Below, in pieces: positions 41,760 through 49,132 of a stretch of 64,000 nt of DNA. A program made the position numbers and the translations under genes. The DNA lies in NCBI RefSeq assembly GCF_034096925.1, contig NZ_JAWZSQ010000002.1:248001-312000 (forward strand), in the 5' to 3' direction. The notes under the pieces are model-generated. The model was not told where the DNA came from. It saw only the letters and a program-made list of their open reading frames with translations, and ran no database searches. The stretch comes from Patulibacter defluvii (lineage in GTDB: Bacteria; Actinomycetota; Thermoleophilia; Solirubrobacterales; Solirubrobacteraceae). Positions within the stretch are counted from its first letter, which is position 1. Each line of letters opens with the position of its first letter.

Positions 41760-42956
41760 GTGGCGAGCAAGAAGGTCTACGTCGTCGGCGTCGGGATGAC
41801 GAAGTTCGAGAAGCCCGGGCGTCGCGAGGGGTGGGACTACCCGCAGATGGCGCTGGAGTCGGGGACGAAGGCGCTGGAGGACGCGGGGATCCCGTACGGC
41901 GAGGTCGAGCAGGCCTACGTCGGCTACGTCTACGGCGAGTCGACCTCCGGCCACCGCGCCGTCTACGGCCTCGGCCTGACGGGGATCCCGGTCTTCAACG
42001 TCAACAGCAACTGCTCGACCGGGTCGAGCGCGCTGTTCCTGGCCGCGCAGGCGATCCGCGGCGGGCTCGCCGAGTGCACCCTCGCGCTCGGCTTCGAGAA
42101 GATGCAGCCCGGCTCGCTCGGCTCGACGTTCAACGACCGGACGCAGCCGATGGACCGCCACATCGATCTGCTGGCGCAGATCTCCGAGGTCAAGTTCCCG
42201 CCCGCGCCGTGGATGTTCGGCGCCGCCGGCCGCGAGCACATGGAGGAGTTCGGGTCGGAGCCGATCCACTTCGCCAAGATCGGCGAGAAGAACCACCGCC
42301 ACTCGGTCAACAACCCCTACGCGCAGTTCCAGGATCAGTACTCGCTGGACGACATCCTGGACGCGCCGGAGATCTACTCGCCGCTGACCAAGCTGCAGTG
42401 CTCGCCGACCTCGGACGGCTCGGGCGCGGCGATCCTGGCCAGCGAGGACTTCGTCGCCAAGCACGGACTGGCCGGCCAGGCCGTCGAGATCGTCGGCCAG
42501 GCGCTGACCACCGACTACGAGTCGTCGTTCAGCACCCGCAAGGCCCGCGACGTGATCGGCTACGACATGAACGTCCAGGCCGCGCGCCAGGTCTACGAGC
42601 AGTCGGGCCTGGGGCCGGAGGACTTCCAGGTGATCGAGCTGCACGACTGCTTCTCGGCCAACGAGCTGCTGCTCTACGAGGCGCTCGGGCTCTGCGAGGA
42701 GGGCGAGGCGCCGCGGCTGATCGACGACGGCCAGACCACCTACGGCGGCCAGTGGGTCGTCAACCCCTCCGGCGGCCTGATCTCGAAGGGCCACCCGCTC
42801 GGCGCCACCGGCCTGGCCCAGTGCGCCGAGCTGACCTGGCAGCTGCGCGGGACCGCCGACAAGCGGCAGGTCGACGGCGTCGAGGCCGCGCTGCAGCACA
42901 ACATCGGCCTCGGCGGCAGCGCCGTGGTCACCGCGTACCAGCGGGCGGAGCGCTGA
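41760..42956 (+). CDS. thiolase / SCP2-type lipid-transfer thiolase
   Basis: 398 residues from GTG 41760, with AAGGAG eight bases upstream. Active-site C85 lies in NVNSNCSTGSSAL; HDCFSANE and SKGHPLGATG carry the second His/Cys and the loop typical of SCP-x-like thiolases (lacking the usual CSGG ending, with QHNIGLGGSAVV instead). These cleave 3-ketoacyl-CoA, often with bulky side chains such as sterols. First gene of a rightward operon with an SRPBCC protein, MaoC hydratase and SDR, which together cover hydration, oxidation and thiolysis of an enoyl-CoA. Confidence 0.92.
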   Translation: MASKKVYVVGVGMTKFEKPGRREGWDYPQMALESGTKALEDAGIPYGEVEQAYVGYVYGESTSGHRAVYGLGLTGIPVFNVNSNCSTGSSALFLAAQAIRGGLAECTLALGFEKMQPGSLGSTFNDRTQPMDRHIDLLAQISEVKFPPAPWMFGAAGREHMEEFGSEPIHFAKIGEKNHRHSVNNPYAQFQDQYSLDDILDAPEIYSPLTKLQCSPTSDGSGAAILASEDFVAKHGLAGQAVEIVGQALTTDYESSFSTRKARDVIGYDMNVQAARQVYEQSGLGPEDFQVIELHDCFSANELLLYEALGLCEEGEAPRLIDDGQTTYGGQWVVNPSGGLISKGHPLGATGLAQCAELTWQLRGTADKRQVDGVEAALQHNIGLGGSAVVTAYQRAER

Positions 42957-43006
42957 GCGCGCCCGTCACCGACTTCCCGAAGCACCGAACCACGAGGAGC
43001 AGCACC

Positions 43007-43441
43007 ATGGGCAAGATCAGCGCCAACGTCACGATCCCCGCCACCCCGGACAAGGTCTGGGAGCAGATCGTCGATCCGAGCAGCTACGAGAACTGGCTGA
43101 CCATCCACACCAAGTGGAAGGGCGACGTGCCGGCTCGCTACACCAAGGGCGCCACCGCGTCCGAGGTCGTGACGATGCTGGGGATGCCGAACACGATCAC
43201 CTGGACCGTCGACGAGCTGGAGGAGGGCAAGGCCCTGACGATCTCCGGCGAGGGGATGGCCGGTGTCAAGGTGACGTTCGGGTTCGCCCTCGAGTCCGAC
43301 GGCAACGGCGGCTCGAACGCCACGATCAACGCCGAGTTCGTCGGCGCGATGATCACCGGCGCGCTCGGCAAGGCGGTCGAGAAGGACGGCGAGAAGAACC
43401 TCAACCAGTCGCTCGAGAAGCTCTCGGCGCTGGTCGCCTGA
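43007..43441 (+). CDS. SRPBCC-family (polyketide cyclase/CoxG-like) protein
   Basis: 144 residues, ATG 43007 with GAGGAG upstream. The START/Bet v1-like pattern is clear: ISANVTIPATPDKVWEQIVDPSSYENWLTIHTKWKG, then ITWTVDELEEGKALTISGEGMAGVKVTFGFAL and a long C-terminal helix (KNLNQSLEKLSALV). Such proteins bind hydrophobic ligands in a deep pocket. Placed between thiolase and MaoC hydratase it may carry or present a lipid intermediate; no catalytic residues can be assigned. Confidence 0.85.
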   Translation: MGKISANVTIPATPDKVWEQIVDPSSYENWLTIHTKWKGDVPARYTKGATASEVVTMLGMPNTITWTVDELEEGKALTISGEGMAGVKVTFGFALESDGNGGSNATINAEFVGAMITGALGKAVEKDGEKNLNQSLEKLSALVA

Positions 43442-43461
43442 GCGCGGACGGAGCTGCCGCG

Positions 43462-44325
43462 ATGTCGACGCAGGTCGAGCAGTTCAACGCCGAGGGCCTC
43501 GACGTCTGGACCGAGGAGAAGCGGTTCGAGGTCACCCGCGAGCGCCTGATCGAGTACGCGAAGGCGACCAACGACCCGATCCCGGCGCACCTGGCCGGCG
43601 ACGTCGCGAGCCCCGTGTTCGCGGTGGTGCCGGTCTTCGAGGCGCTGACCGAGCCGGCGCTCGAGGTCGTCCCGCTGAGCACCTTCGGGCGGGTCGTCCA
43701 CGGCGAGCAGGACTTCCTCTTCCACCGGCCGATCGTGCCGGGGGAGACGCTCGTCTCGCGGGCCAAGATGACGGGCTACGAGGCGCTGCCCAACGGCACC
43801 CGCGGCACGGTCTACCTGGAGACGCGGGACGAGGCCGGCGAGCTGGTCAACGAGCAGTACGTGACGCTCTTCCTGCGCGGAGTCGACGCGGGGGAGACGG
43901 CCGGGGTGCTCGGTCCGACGCACCCGTTCGACGACGCGCTGCGCGAGCAGCCGCCGGTGGCGGAGGTCGACCAGCACGTCGACGACGACCAGACGTTCCG
44001 CTACGGGCCGGCCGCCGGCGACCCGATGCCGATCCACCTCGACGAGGAGGTCGCGCGCGACTCCGGGCTGCCGGGGATCATCGCCCACGGCCTCTGCACG
44101 ATGGCCTTCACCTCGTGGGCCGTCCTGACCGAGCTGGCGGACTCGGACGTCGGCCGGCTGAAGCGGCTCGCGGTCCGGTTCTCGAAGCCGGTGCTGCCGG
44201 GGCAGGACCTGCGGACCCGGATCTGGCGCGCCGGATCGGCCGACGGCGTGACCACCTACCGCTACGAGACCAGCGTCGGCGACGACCTGGTGGTCCGCGC
44301 GGGGCTGGCCGAGATCGCGGACTGA
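43462..44325 (+). CDS. MaoC-family enoyl-CoA hydratase (double hot-dog)
   Basis: 287 residues with an N-terminal non-catalytic hot-dog (about 15-145: RLIEYAKATNDPIPAHLAG, VHGEQDFLFHRPIVPGE) and a C-terminal MaoC hot-dog. The hydratase-2 motif is YGPAAGDPMPIHLDEEVARDSGLPGIIAHG, giving catalytic D187 and H192. The usual Asn of GDxNPxH is Met here. It adds water to 2-enoyl-CoA to give the (R)-3-hydroxyacyl-CoA, the partner stereochemistry for the MFE2-like SDR two genes on. The layout matches actinobacterial fatty acid or sterol side-chain hydratases. Third gene of the thiolase operon. Confidence 0.92.
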   Translation: MSTQVEQFNAEGLDVWTEEKRFEVTRERLIEYAKATNDPIPAHLAGDVASPVFAVVPVFEALTEPALEVVPLSTFGRVVHGEQDFLFHRPIVPGETLVSRAKMTGYEALPNGTRGTVYLETRDEAGELVNEQYVTLFLRGVDAGETAGVLGPTHPFDDALREQPPVAEVDQHVDDDQTFRYGPAAGDPMPIHLDEEVARDSGLPGIIAHGLCTMAFTSWAVLTELADSDVGRLKRLAVRFSKPVLPGQDLRTRIWRAGSADGVTTYRYETSVGDDLVVRAGLAEIAD

Positions 44326-44339
44326 GCCCACCGGGCCGC

Positions 44340-44368
44340 CCCGCCCGCCGGCGCCGCCGGCGGGCGGG
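44340..44368 (+). terminator. strong stem-loop inside the thiolase operon
   Basis: CCCGCCCGCCGGC (44340-44352), a three-base loop, and the exact complement (44356-44368), followed by TT. It sits between the MaoC and SDR genes, so it may cause partial termination or stabilise the upstream mRNA. Confidence 0.55.
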
Positions 44369-44403
44369 TTCCGCACACCGAACCTGACAGGAGCACGAAG
44401 GAC

Positions 44404-45294
44404 ATGGGAGCACTCGACGGCCGCGTGGCGGTCATCACCGGCGCGGGCCGCGGCATCGGCCGTGAGCACGCGCTGCTGTTCGCCCGCGAGGGCGCCAGCG
44501 TCGTGGTCAACGACCTCGGCGGGGCCAACGACGGCTCGGGCAGCGACGCCGGCCCGGCCCAGGAGGTGGCGAACGAGATCGTCGCCGCCGGCGGGCGGGC
44601 GGTCGCCAACACCGACGACATCGCCAGCTGGGACGGGGCCAAGGGCCTGATCGACCAGGCCGTGCGCGAGTTCGGCGGCCTCGACATCGTGGTCAACAAC
44701 GCCGGGATCCTGCGCGACGGCTTCGTCGCGTCGCTCGGCGAGGCGGAGTGGGACGCGGTGATCGCGGTCCACCTGAAGGGGCACTTCGCGGTCCTCCGCC
44801 ACGCTGCCGAGTACTGGAAGGCCCAGTCGAAGGCGGGCAACCAGCCGAACGCCTCGGTGATCAACACCGCCTCGGCCTCGGGCACGACGATGCCCAACGC
44901 CGGCCAGGCGAACTACGGCGCGGCGAAGGCGGGGATCGCGGCGATGACGCTGGTCGCCGCCGACGAGCTGGAGCGCTACGGGGTGCGGGTCAACGCGATC
45001 GCCCCGATCGCCCGCACCCGGCTGACGCTGGCGACTCCGGGGATGGGCGCGATCTTCGCCCAGGAGGTCGAGGAGGGCGAGCACGACCTGTTCGCGCCCG
45101 AGAACATCTCGCCGCTGGTGGCCTACCTGGCGACCGCCGACTCGACCGTCACCGGCAAGGTCTTCGCGGTCCAGGGCGGATCGATCCAGGAGCTGGTCGG
45201 CTGGCAGGTCGCGAAGGAGATCGAGACCGACGGTCCCTGGGCGATCGACGACATCGCCGCCCGGCTGCCGGTCGCGGAGCCGGTCGCCGGTTGA
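44404..45294 (+). CDS. 3-hydroxyacyl-CoA dehydrogenase-like SDR (MFE-2 type)
   Basis: 296 residues. TGAGRGIG at 13-20, VNDLGG at the end of strand 2 (D37, NAD), NNAG at 98-101, S157/S159, Y171 and K175 (ANYGAAKAG). The long insert GGANDGSGSDAGPAQEVANEIVAAGG and SGTTMPNAGQANYGAAKAGI are those of the dehydrogenase part of peroxisomal multifunctional enzyme type 2, which oxidises (R)-3-hydroxyacyl-CoA. With the MaoC hydratase and thiolase upstream it completes a beta-oxidation set. Preceded by ACAGGAG. A good terminator follows. Confidence 0.93.
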   Translation: MGALDGRVAVITGAGRGIGREHALLFAREGASVVVNDLGGANDGSGSDAGPAQEVANEIVAAGGRAVANTDDIASWDGAKGLIDQAVREFGGLDIVVNNAGILRDGFVASLGEAEWDAVIAVHLKGHFAVLRHAAEYWKAQSKAGNQPNASVINTASASGTTMPNAGQANYGAAKAGIAAMTLVAADELERYGVRVNAIAPIARTRLTLATPGMGAIFAQEVEEGEHDLFAPENISPLVAYLATADSTVTGKVFAVQGGSIQELVGWQVAKEIETDGPWAIDDIAARLPVAEPVAG

Positions 45295-45305
45295 TTCGTC
45301 GGCGT

Positions 45306-45335
45306 CGCCGCCGGGCCCGGGGAGGCCCGGCGGCG
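45306..45335. terminator. bidirectional terminator between SDR and TetR genes
   Basis: CGCCGCCGGGCC (45306-45317), six-base loop, GGCCCGGCGGCG (45324-45335): a perfect 12-bp stem between convergent genes. Confidence 0.75.
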
Positions 45336-45342
45336 CCGCCGG

Positions 45343-46011
45343 CTAGGGCAGCGCGCCGGAGACGAGGTCGACCAGCAGCGGCCGGAAGGTCGTCCAGCGG
45401 TGGACCCGGCGGTCGTGGTCGCGCGGCTCGAAGGCCTGCGCCAGCGCCAGGCCGCGGATCGCGCTGACGGCCAGGTCCAGCCGCTCGATCGCCGCGGGGG
45501 CGACCTGCTCGTCGCTCAGCAGCTCGCTGAAGAGCGCCCGCAGCGTCACCCGCAGCCGGCGGTCGAAGGGCACCAGCCGGTCGTGGAGGTCGCGGTCGTG
45601 GGCCGCGGCGACCCAGATCTCGACGGTCGCCCGGAAGAGGTCGCTGGCGAAGTCCTCGATCACCAGGTCGACGACCGCGGCGGCCCGGCCGTCGCCGGTC
45701 GGCAGCCGCCGGGCGCGGTGGCGGAGGTCGGCCGCGCGACGGTCGCCGAGCCGCTCGACCGCCTCGACGATCAGGTCCAGGCGGTGGGGGAAGTGGTGGG
45801 TCTGGGCCCCGCGGGTGACGCCGGCCCGCTCGGCCACGCGGCGGCCGGTGGTCGCCGCGTAGCCCTCCTCGACGAGGCAGGCGATCGTCGCGTCGAGCAG
45901 CTTGCCGCGGGTCTCGGCGCTGCGCTCCTCCTGCGTCCGGCGGCCGCGCTGGCGGCGGCCGTTCGGCTCGACGGCGGTCGCGGGCAGGGGGTCGTCGGTG
46001 CGGGTGGCCAC
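45343..46011 (-). CDS. TetR-family regulator (paralogue of 38451)
   Basis: 222 residues from GTG 46011. The DNA-binding block RRTQEERSAETRGKLLDATIACLVEEGYAATTGRRVAERAGVTRGAQTHHFPHRLDLIVEAVERL is nearly the same as in the regulator at 38451, and the rest aligns too (LAQAFEPR/LAESFEPR; FRPLL/YRPLL). CAGAAT seven bases before the GTG may be a leaderless -10. It is divergent from the acyl-CoA ligase that heads MCE cluster 2. A CGAAC-N6-GTTCG site in its promoter suggests autoregulation and control of ligase plus MCE expression. Confidence 0.9.
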   Translation of the reverse strand: MATRTDDPLPATAVEPNGRRQRGRRTQEERSAETRGKLLDATIACLVEEGYAATTGRRVAERAGVTRGAQTHHFPHRLDLIVEAVERLGDRRAADLRHRARRLPTGDGRAAAVVDLVIEDFASDLFRATVEIWVAAAHDRDLHDRLVPFDRRLRVTLRALFSELLSDEQVAPAAIERLDLAVSAIRGLALAQAFEPRDHDRRVHRWTTFRPLLVDLVSGALP

Positions 46012-46029
46012 GACGCGAATTCTGTCATA

Positions 46030-46049
46030 TGCGAACCATGCCGTTCGTA
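46030..46049. promoter_or_regulatory. TetR operator candidate
   Basis: CGAAC (46032-46036) and GTTCG (46043-46047) separated by six bases, in an AT-rich patch just upstream of the leftward TetR gene. Direct TGTCAT copies (46023-46028 and 46052-46057) flank it. Confidence 0.5.
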
Positions 46050-46116
46050 ATTGTCATCGCCGAATCCCTGTGGCAGAGGGAATCGGTTTGCGGCGACGTC
46101 GATCTATGACAAAAAC

Positions 46117-46137
46117 AAACCAGCGTGAACGTATGTT
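46117..46137 (+). promoter_or_regulatory. probable promoter of acyl-CoA ligase-MCE cluster 2
   Basis: AAACCAGC (46117-46124), six bases, GTATGTT (46131-46137). It matches the thiolase promoter AAACCAGC-N6-GTATCTT outside the central six bases, with TATGTT (46132-46137) as -10. No ACC..GGT repeat here, so it may share the promoter but not the operator. Confidence 0.5.
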
Positions 46138-46215
46138 AGTCTGCCGCCCCGCGGTCGAGCCGACCGCGGGGGAGACGCGGGCGGCGCCGCCGTCCGGAGG
46201 AGAGCAGGAGGAGCA

Positions 46216-47736
46216 ATGCCGACGATCCCGGGAACGCTGCGGGCGGCCGCGGGCCGCACGCCGGAGCGCGACGCGCTGCGCTGCGGCGAGCGCGTCCGCC
46301 GCTACCGCGAGCTGGACGCCGACGTCGACCGCGCGGTCGCGGTGCTGCAGGCGCGGGGGGTGACGAAGGGCGACCGCGTCGGCCTGATGGCCCCGAACTC
46401 CGACGGCTTCGTGGTCGCCTTCTACGCCGCGCTGCGGGCGGGGGCGATCGTGGTCCCGATCAACCCGGCGCTGGCCCGCCCGGAGCTGGTCCACGTGCTC
46501 CGCGACGCCGGCGCCCGGGCGGTGGTGACCGCGCCCGAGACCGCCGACGGGGTCGCGGCGGCGATCGCCGAGCTGGAGGCGCCGGTCGCGACGCTGGCGC
46601 TCGGGACCGTCGCCGGGCTGCCCGACCTGCTGAGCGCCGACGCCGGTCCGCCGACCGCGGTCGCGCTGGCCGAGGACGACGACGCGCTGATCCTCTACAC
46701 CTCGGGCACCACCGGCCTGCCGAAGGGGGTCCTGATGGACCACCACCGGCTGATCTGGGTCGGCGTCGGCGCGATCGCCCTCGGCGAGCTGCGCGACGGC
46801 GACCGGCTGCTGCACGTGGCGCCGCTCTACCACGCCGCCCAGCTGGCGCTGATGCTGATCAGCGGCACGATGGTCTGCGCCACCCACGTGGTGCTGCCCG
46901 GGTTCGACCCGCCGCGGGTGCTCGACGCGCTCGAGCGTCACCGGATCACGTCGTTCTTCGGCGTGCCGACGATGTTCGAGCTGCTGCTGCGCCAGCCCGA
47001 CCTCGGCGACCGCGACCTGAGCGCGATGCGGATGGCGATGTTCGGCGCGGCGCCGATGCCGGGCGCGACCGTCGAGCGGCTGCTGTCCGCGCTGCCGGGC
47101 ATGCGGCTGCTGCAGTTCTGCGGCCAGACCGAGGCCGGCCCCGGCGGGATCTACTCGACCTTCGACGACGTCCGCGCGCGGCCCGAGGCGAGCGGTCGCT
47201 GGCCGCTGCTGAACGGCGAGGCGCGGGTGGTCGACGGCGACGGCCACGAGGTCGAGGACGGCGGCGTCGGCGAGCTGCTGCTGCGCGGCGAGACGGTGAT
47301 GAAGGGCTACTGGCGCAACCCCGAGGCGACCGCCGAGACGATCCGCGACGGCTGGCTCCACACCGGCGACCTGGCGCGCCGCGACGCCGACGGCTTCGTG
47401 ACGCTGGTCGACCGGCTGAAGGACATGGTCATCACCGGCGGCCGCAACGTCTACTCGCTCGAGGTCGAGAACGCGATCGCCGCCCACCCCGACGTGGCCG
47501 AGTGCGCGGTCGTCGGGCGGCCGCACGAGACCTACGGCGAGAGCATCGTGGCGGTCGTCGGGCTGCGGCCCGGCGCCAGCCTCGACCTCGACGGGCTGCG
47601 GGCCTTCTGCGGCGAGCGGATCGCCGGCTACAAGCTGCCGCACGCGCTGGTGGTCGGGGCGATCCCCCGCAACGCGTCGGGCAAGGTCCTCAAGCGCGAG
47701 CTGAGGGCCTGCGTCGCCGAGACCGCCGTCCGCTGA
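46216..47736 (+). CDS. acyl-CoA ligase (AMP-binding, FadD-like) heading MCE cluster 2
   Basis: 506 residues, ANL superfamily. P-loop YTSGTTGLPKG at 161-171, FCGQTEAGPGG, WLHTGDLARRDADGFVTLVDRLKDMVITGGRNVYSLEVENAI, and catalytic K490 (NASGKVLKREL) are intact. Ribosome site GGAGGAG twice before the ATG. Only ten bases separate its stop from the first gene of MCE cluster 2, so import and activation to the CoA ester are almost surely co-expressed. This links the MCE substrate to a carboxylic acid such as a fatty or steroid acid. Divergent from a TetR gene. Confidence 0.94.
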   Translation: MPTIPGTLRAAAGRTPERDALRCGERVRRYRELDADVDRAVAVLQARGVTKGDRVGLMAPNSDGFVVAFYAALRAGAIVVPINPALARPELVHVLRDAGARAVVTAPETADGVAAAIAELEAPVATLALGTVAGLPDLLSADAGPPTAVALAEDDDALILYTSGTTGLPKGVLMDHHRLIWVGVGAIALGELRDGDRLLHVAPLYHAAQLALMLISGTMVCATHVVLPGFDPPRVLDALERHRITSFFGVPTMFELLLRQPDLGDRDLSAMRMAMFGAAPMPGATVERLLSALPGMRLLQFCGQTEAGPGGIYSTFDDVRARPEASGRWPLLNGEARVVDGDGHEVEDGGVGELLLRGETVMKGYWRNPEATAETIRDGWLHTGDLARRDADGFVTLVDRLKDMVITGGRNVYSLEVENAIAAHPDVAECAVVGRPHETYGESIVAVVGLRPGASLDLDGLRAFCGERIAGYKLPHALVVGAIPRNASGKVLKRELRACVAETAVR

Positions 47737-47746
47737 GCGACCGCCC

Positions 47747-49132
47747 GTGCCGGCCCCGCACAGCCCCGTCGCCCGCCTGCTGGCGGCGCTCGCGGTCGTC
47801 GCCGTCGCGGTGGCGGCGACCGTGGTGCTACGCGGCGGCGGGCCGGCCTACCGGGTGGCGGTCGAGCTGACCGACGCCGGCCAGCTGGTCAAGGGCAACC
47901 TGGTGAAGGTCGGCGGCGCGACCGTCGGGCTGGTGCGGTCGATCCGGCTCTCCGACCGCGGACGGGCGATCGTCGAGCTGGAGATCGACGCCGACGGGCT
48001 GGCGCCGCTCCACCGCGGGACCCGCGCGATCGTCCGCAACGCCTCGCTGTCGAGCGTCGCCGGCCGCTACGTCTCGCTCGAACCGGGCCGCAACGACGCC
48101 CCGGAGCTGCCGAGCGGGTCGACGATCGCCGCCGTCGACACCCGCTCGGCGACCGACATCGACATCGTCCTCAACCTGCTCGACCAGCGCGGGCGCGACG
48201 CGTTGCGGAGCCTGATCCGCGGCGGAGCGGCCGCGCTCGACGGCCAGCAGGCGGCGCTGGCGGCGACGCTCGAGCGGCTGGCCCCGGCGCTCGGCCGCTT
48301 CCGGATCGTCAGCGACGGGCTGGCCGCCGACCAGCGGGCGTTCTCGCGGCTGCTGGCCGGGACCGCGGGGACGGCGGCGGCGCTGGCCGACGGCCGCGCC
48401 GACCTGCGGGCGGGGGTCCGGGCGACGGCGGCGACGGTCGACGCGGTCGCCGCCCGCCGGACCGCGCTGCGGCGGACGGTCGCGCGGGCGCCGACCACGA
48501 TCGCCCGCGCCCGCACCACGCTGCGCCGGACCCGCGCGCTGCTGGCCGACGCCCGGCCGCTGCTGCGCGAGACGGCGCCGGTCGCCCCGCGGCTGGCGCG
48601 GACGCTGCGGGTGACGCGGCCGCTGGTGGCCCGCGCGCGGCCGCTGCTGGAGGACGTGCGGGCGACGCTGCCGCTGCTCGACGACGCGCTGCGGGTGCTG
48701 CCGGGCCTGCGCGACCAGGCGCTGCCGGCGCTGCGCGAGACGGCCCCGGGGCTGCGCGAGCTGCGGCCGATCGTGGCCGAGGCGCGGCCCTACGTGCCCG
48801 ACCTGCTGGCCGGCTCGCCGATCGGCTACGCCGGCCGGATCGCCGGCTACTACGACGGCAACGGCCACATCGCCCGGGTCCAGGCGCTGGTCAACGCCTC
48901 GGCGCTGCCGGCCGGCCTGCGCGAGCTGCTGCCGGCGCTGACCGACGGCCTGGCGCCGGCGCTGGGGGCGGGCCTGAACACGTTCCAGCGCGGCCTCGGC
49001 CGCCGCTGCCCCGGCGCCGGCGTGCGGCCGCTGGCCGACGGCTCGAACCCGTGGCCGGCCGGGCTCGCCGGCGGCTGCGACCCCCGCCAGGTGCTGCCGG
49101 CCGCGGACGGATCGCCGGGAGGCAGACGGTGA
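47747..49132 (+). CDS. MCE family protein, cluster 2 position 1
   Basis: 461 residues, GTG start ten bases after the ligase. Anchor about 9-27 (LLAALAVVAVAVAATVVL), MCE domain about 32-110 (YRVAVELTDAGQLVKGNLVKVGGATVGLV) with the RNASLSSVAGRYVSLEPG loop. Long Arg/Ala-rich helices (RARTTLRRTRALLADARPLL) form the presumed tube. The end has YYDGNGHIARVQ and Cys residues RRCPGAG and GGCDPRQ as in the other first-position proteins. Only two lysines in the whole protein. GTGA overlap with the next gene. Confidence 0.9.
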   Translation: MPAPHSPVARLLAALAVVAVAVAATVVLRGGGPAYRVAVELTDAGQLVKGNLVKVGGATVGLVRSIRLSDRGRAIVELEIDADGLAPLHRGTRAIVRNASLSSVAGRYVSLEPGRNDAPELPSGSTIAAVDTRSATDIDIVLNLLDQRGRDALRSLIRGGAAALDGQQAALAATLERLAPALGRFRIVSDGLAADQRAFSRLLAGTAGTAAALADGRADLRAGVRATAATVDAVAARRTALRRTVARAPTTIARARTTLRRTRALLADARPLLRETAPVAPRLARTLRVTRPLVARARPLLEDVRATLPLLDDALRVLPGLRDQALPALRETAPGLRELRPIVAEARPYVPDLLAGSPIGYAGRIAGYYDGNGHIARVQALVNASALPAGLRELLPALTDGLAPALGAGLNTFQRGLGRRCPGAGVRPLADGSNPWPAGLAGGCDPRQVLPAADGSPGGRR

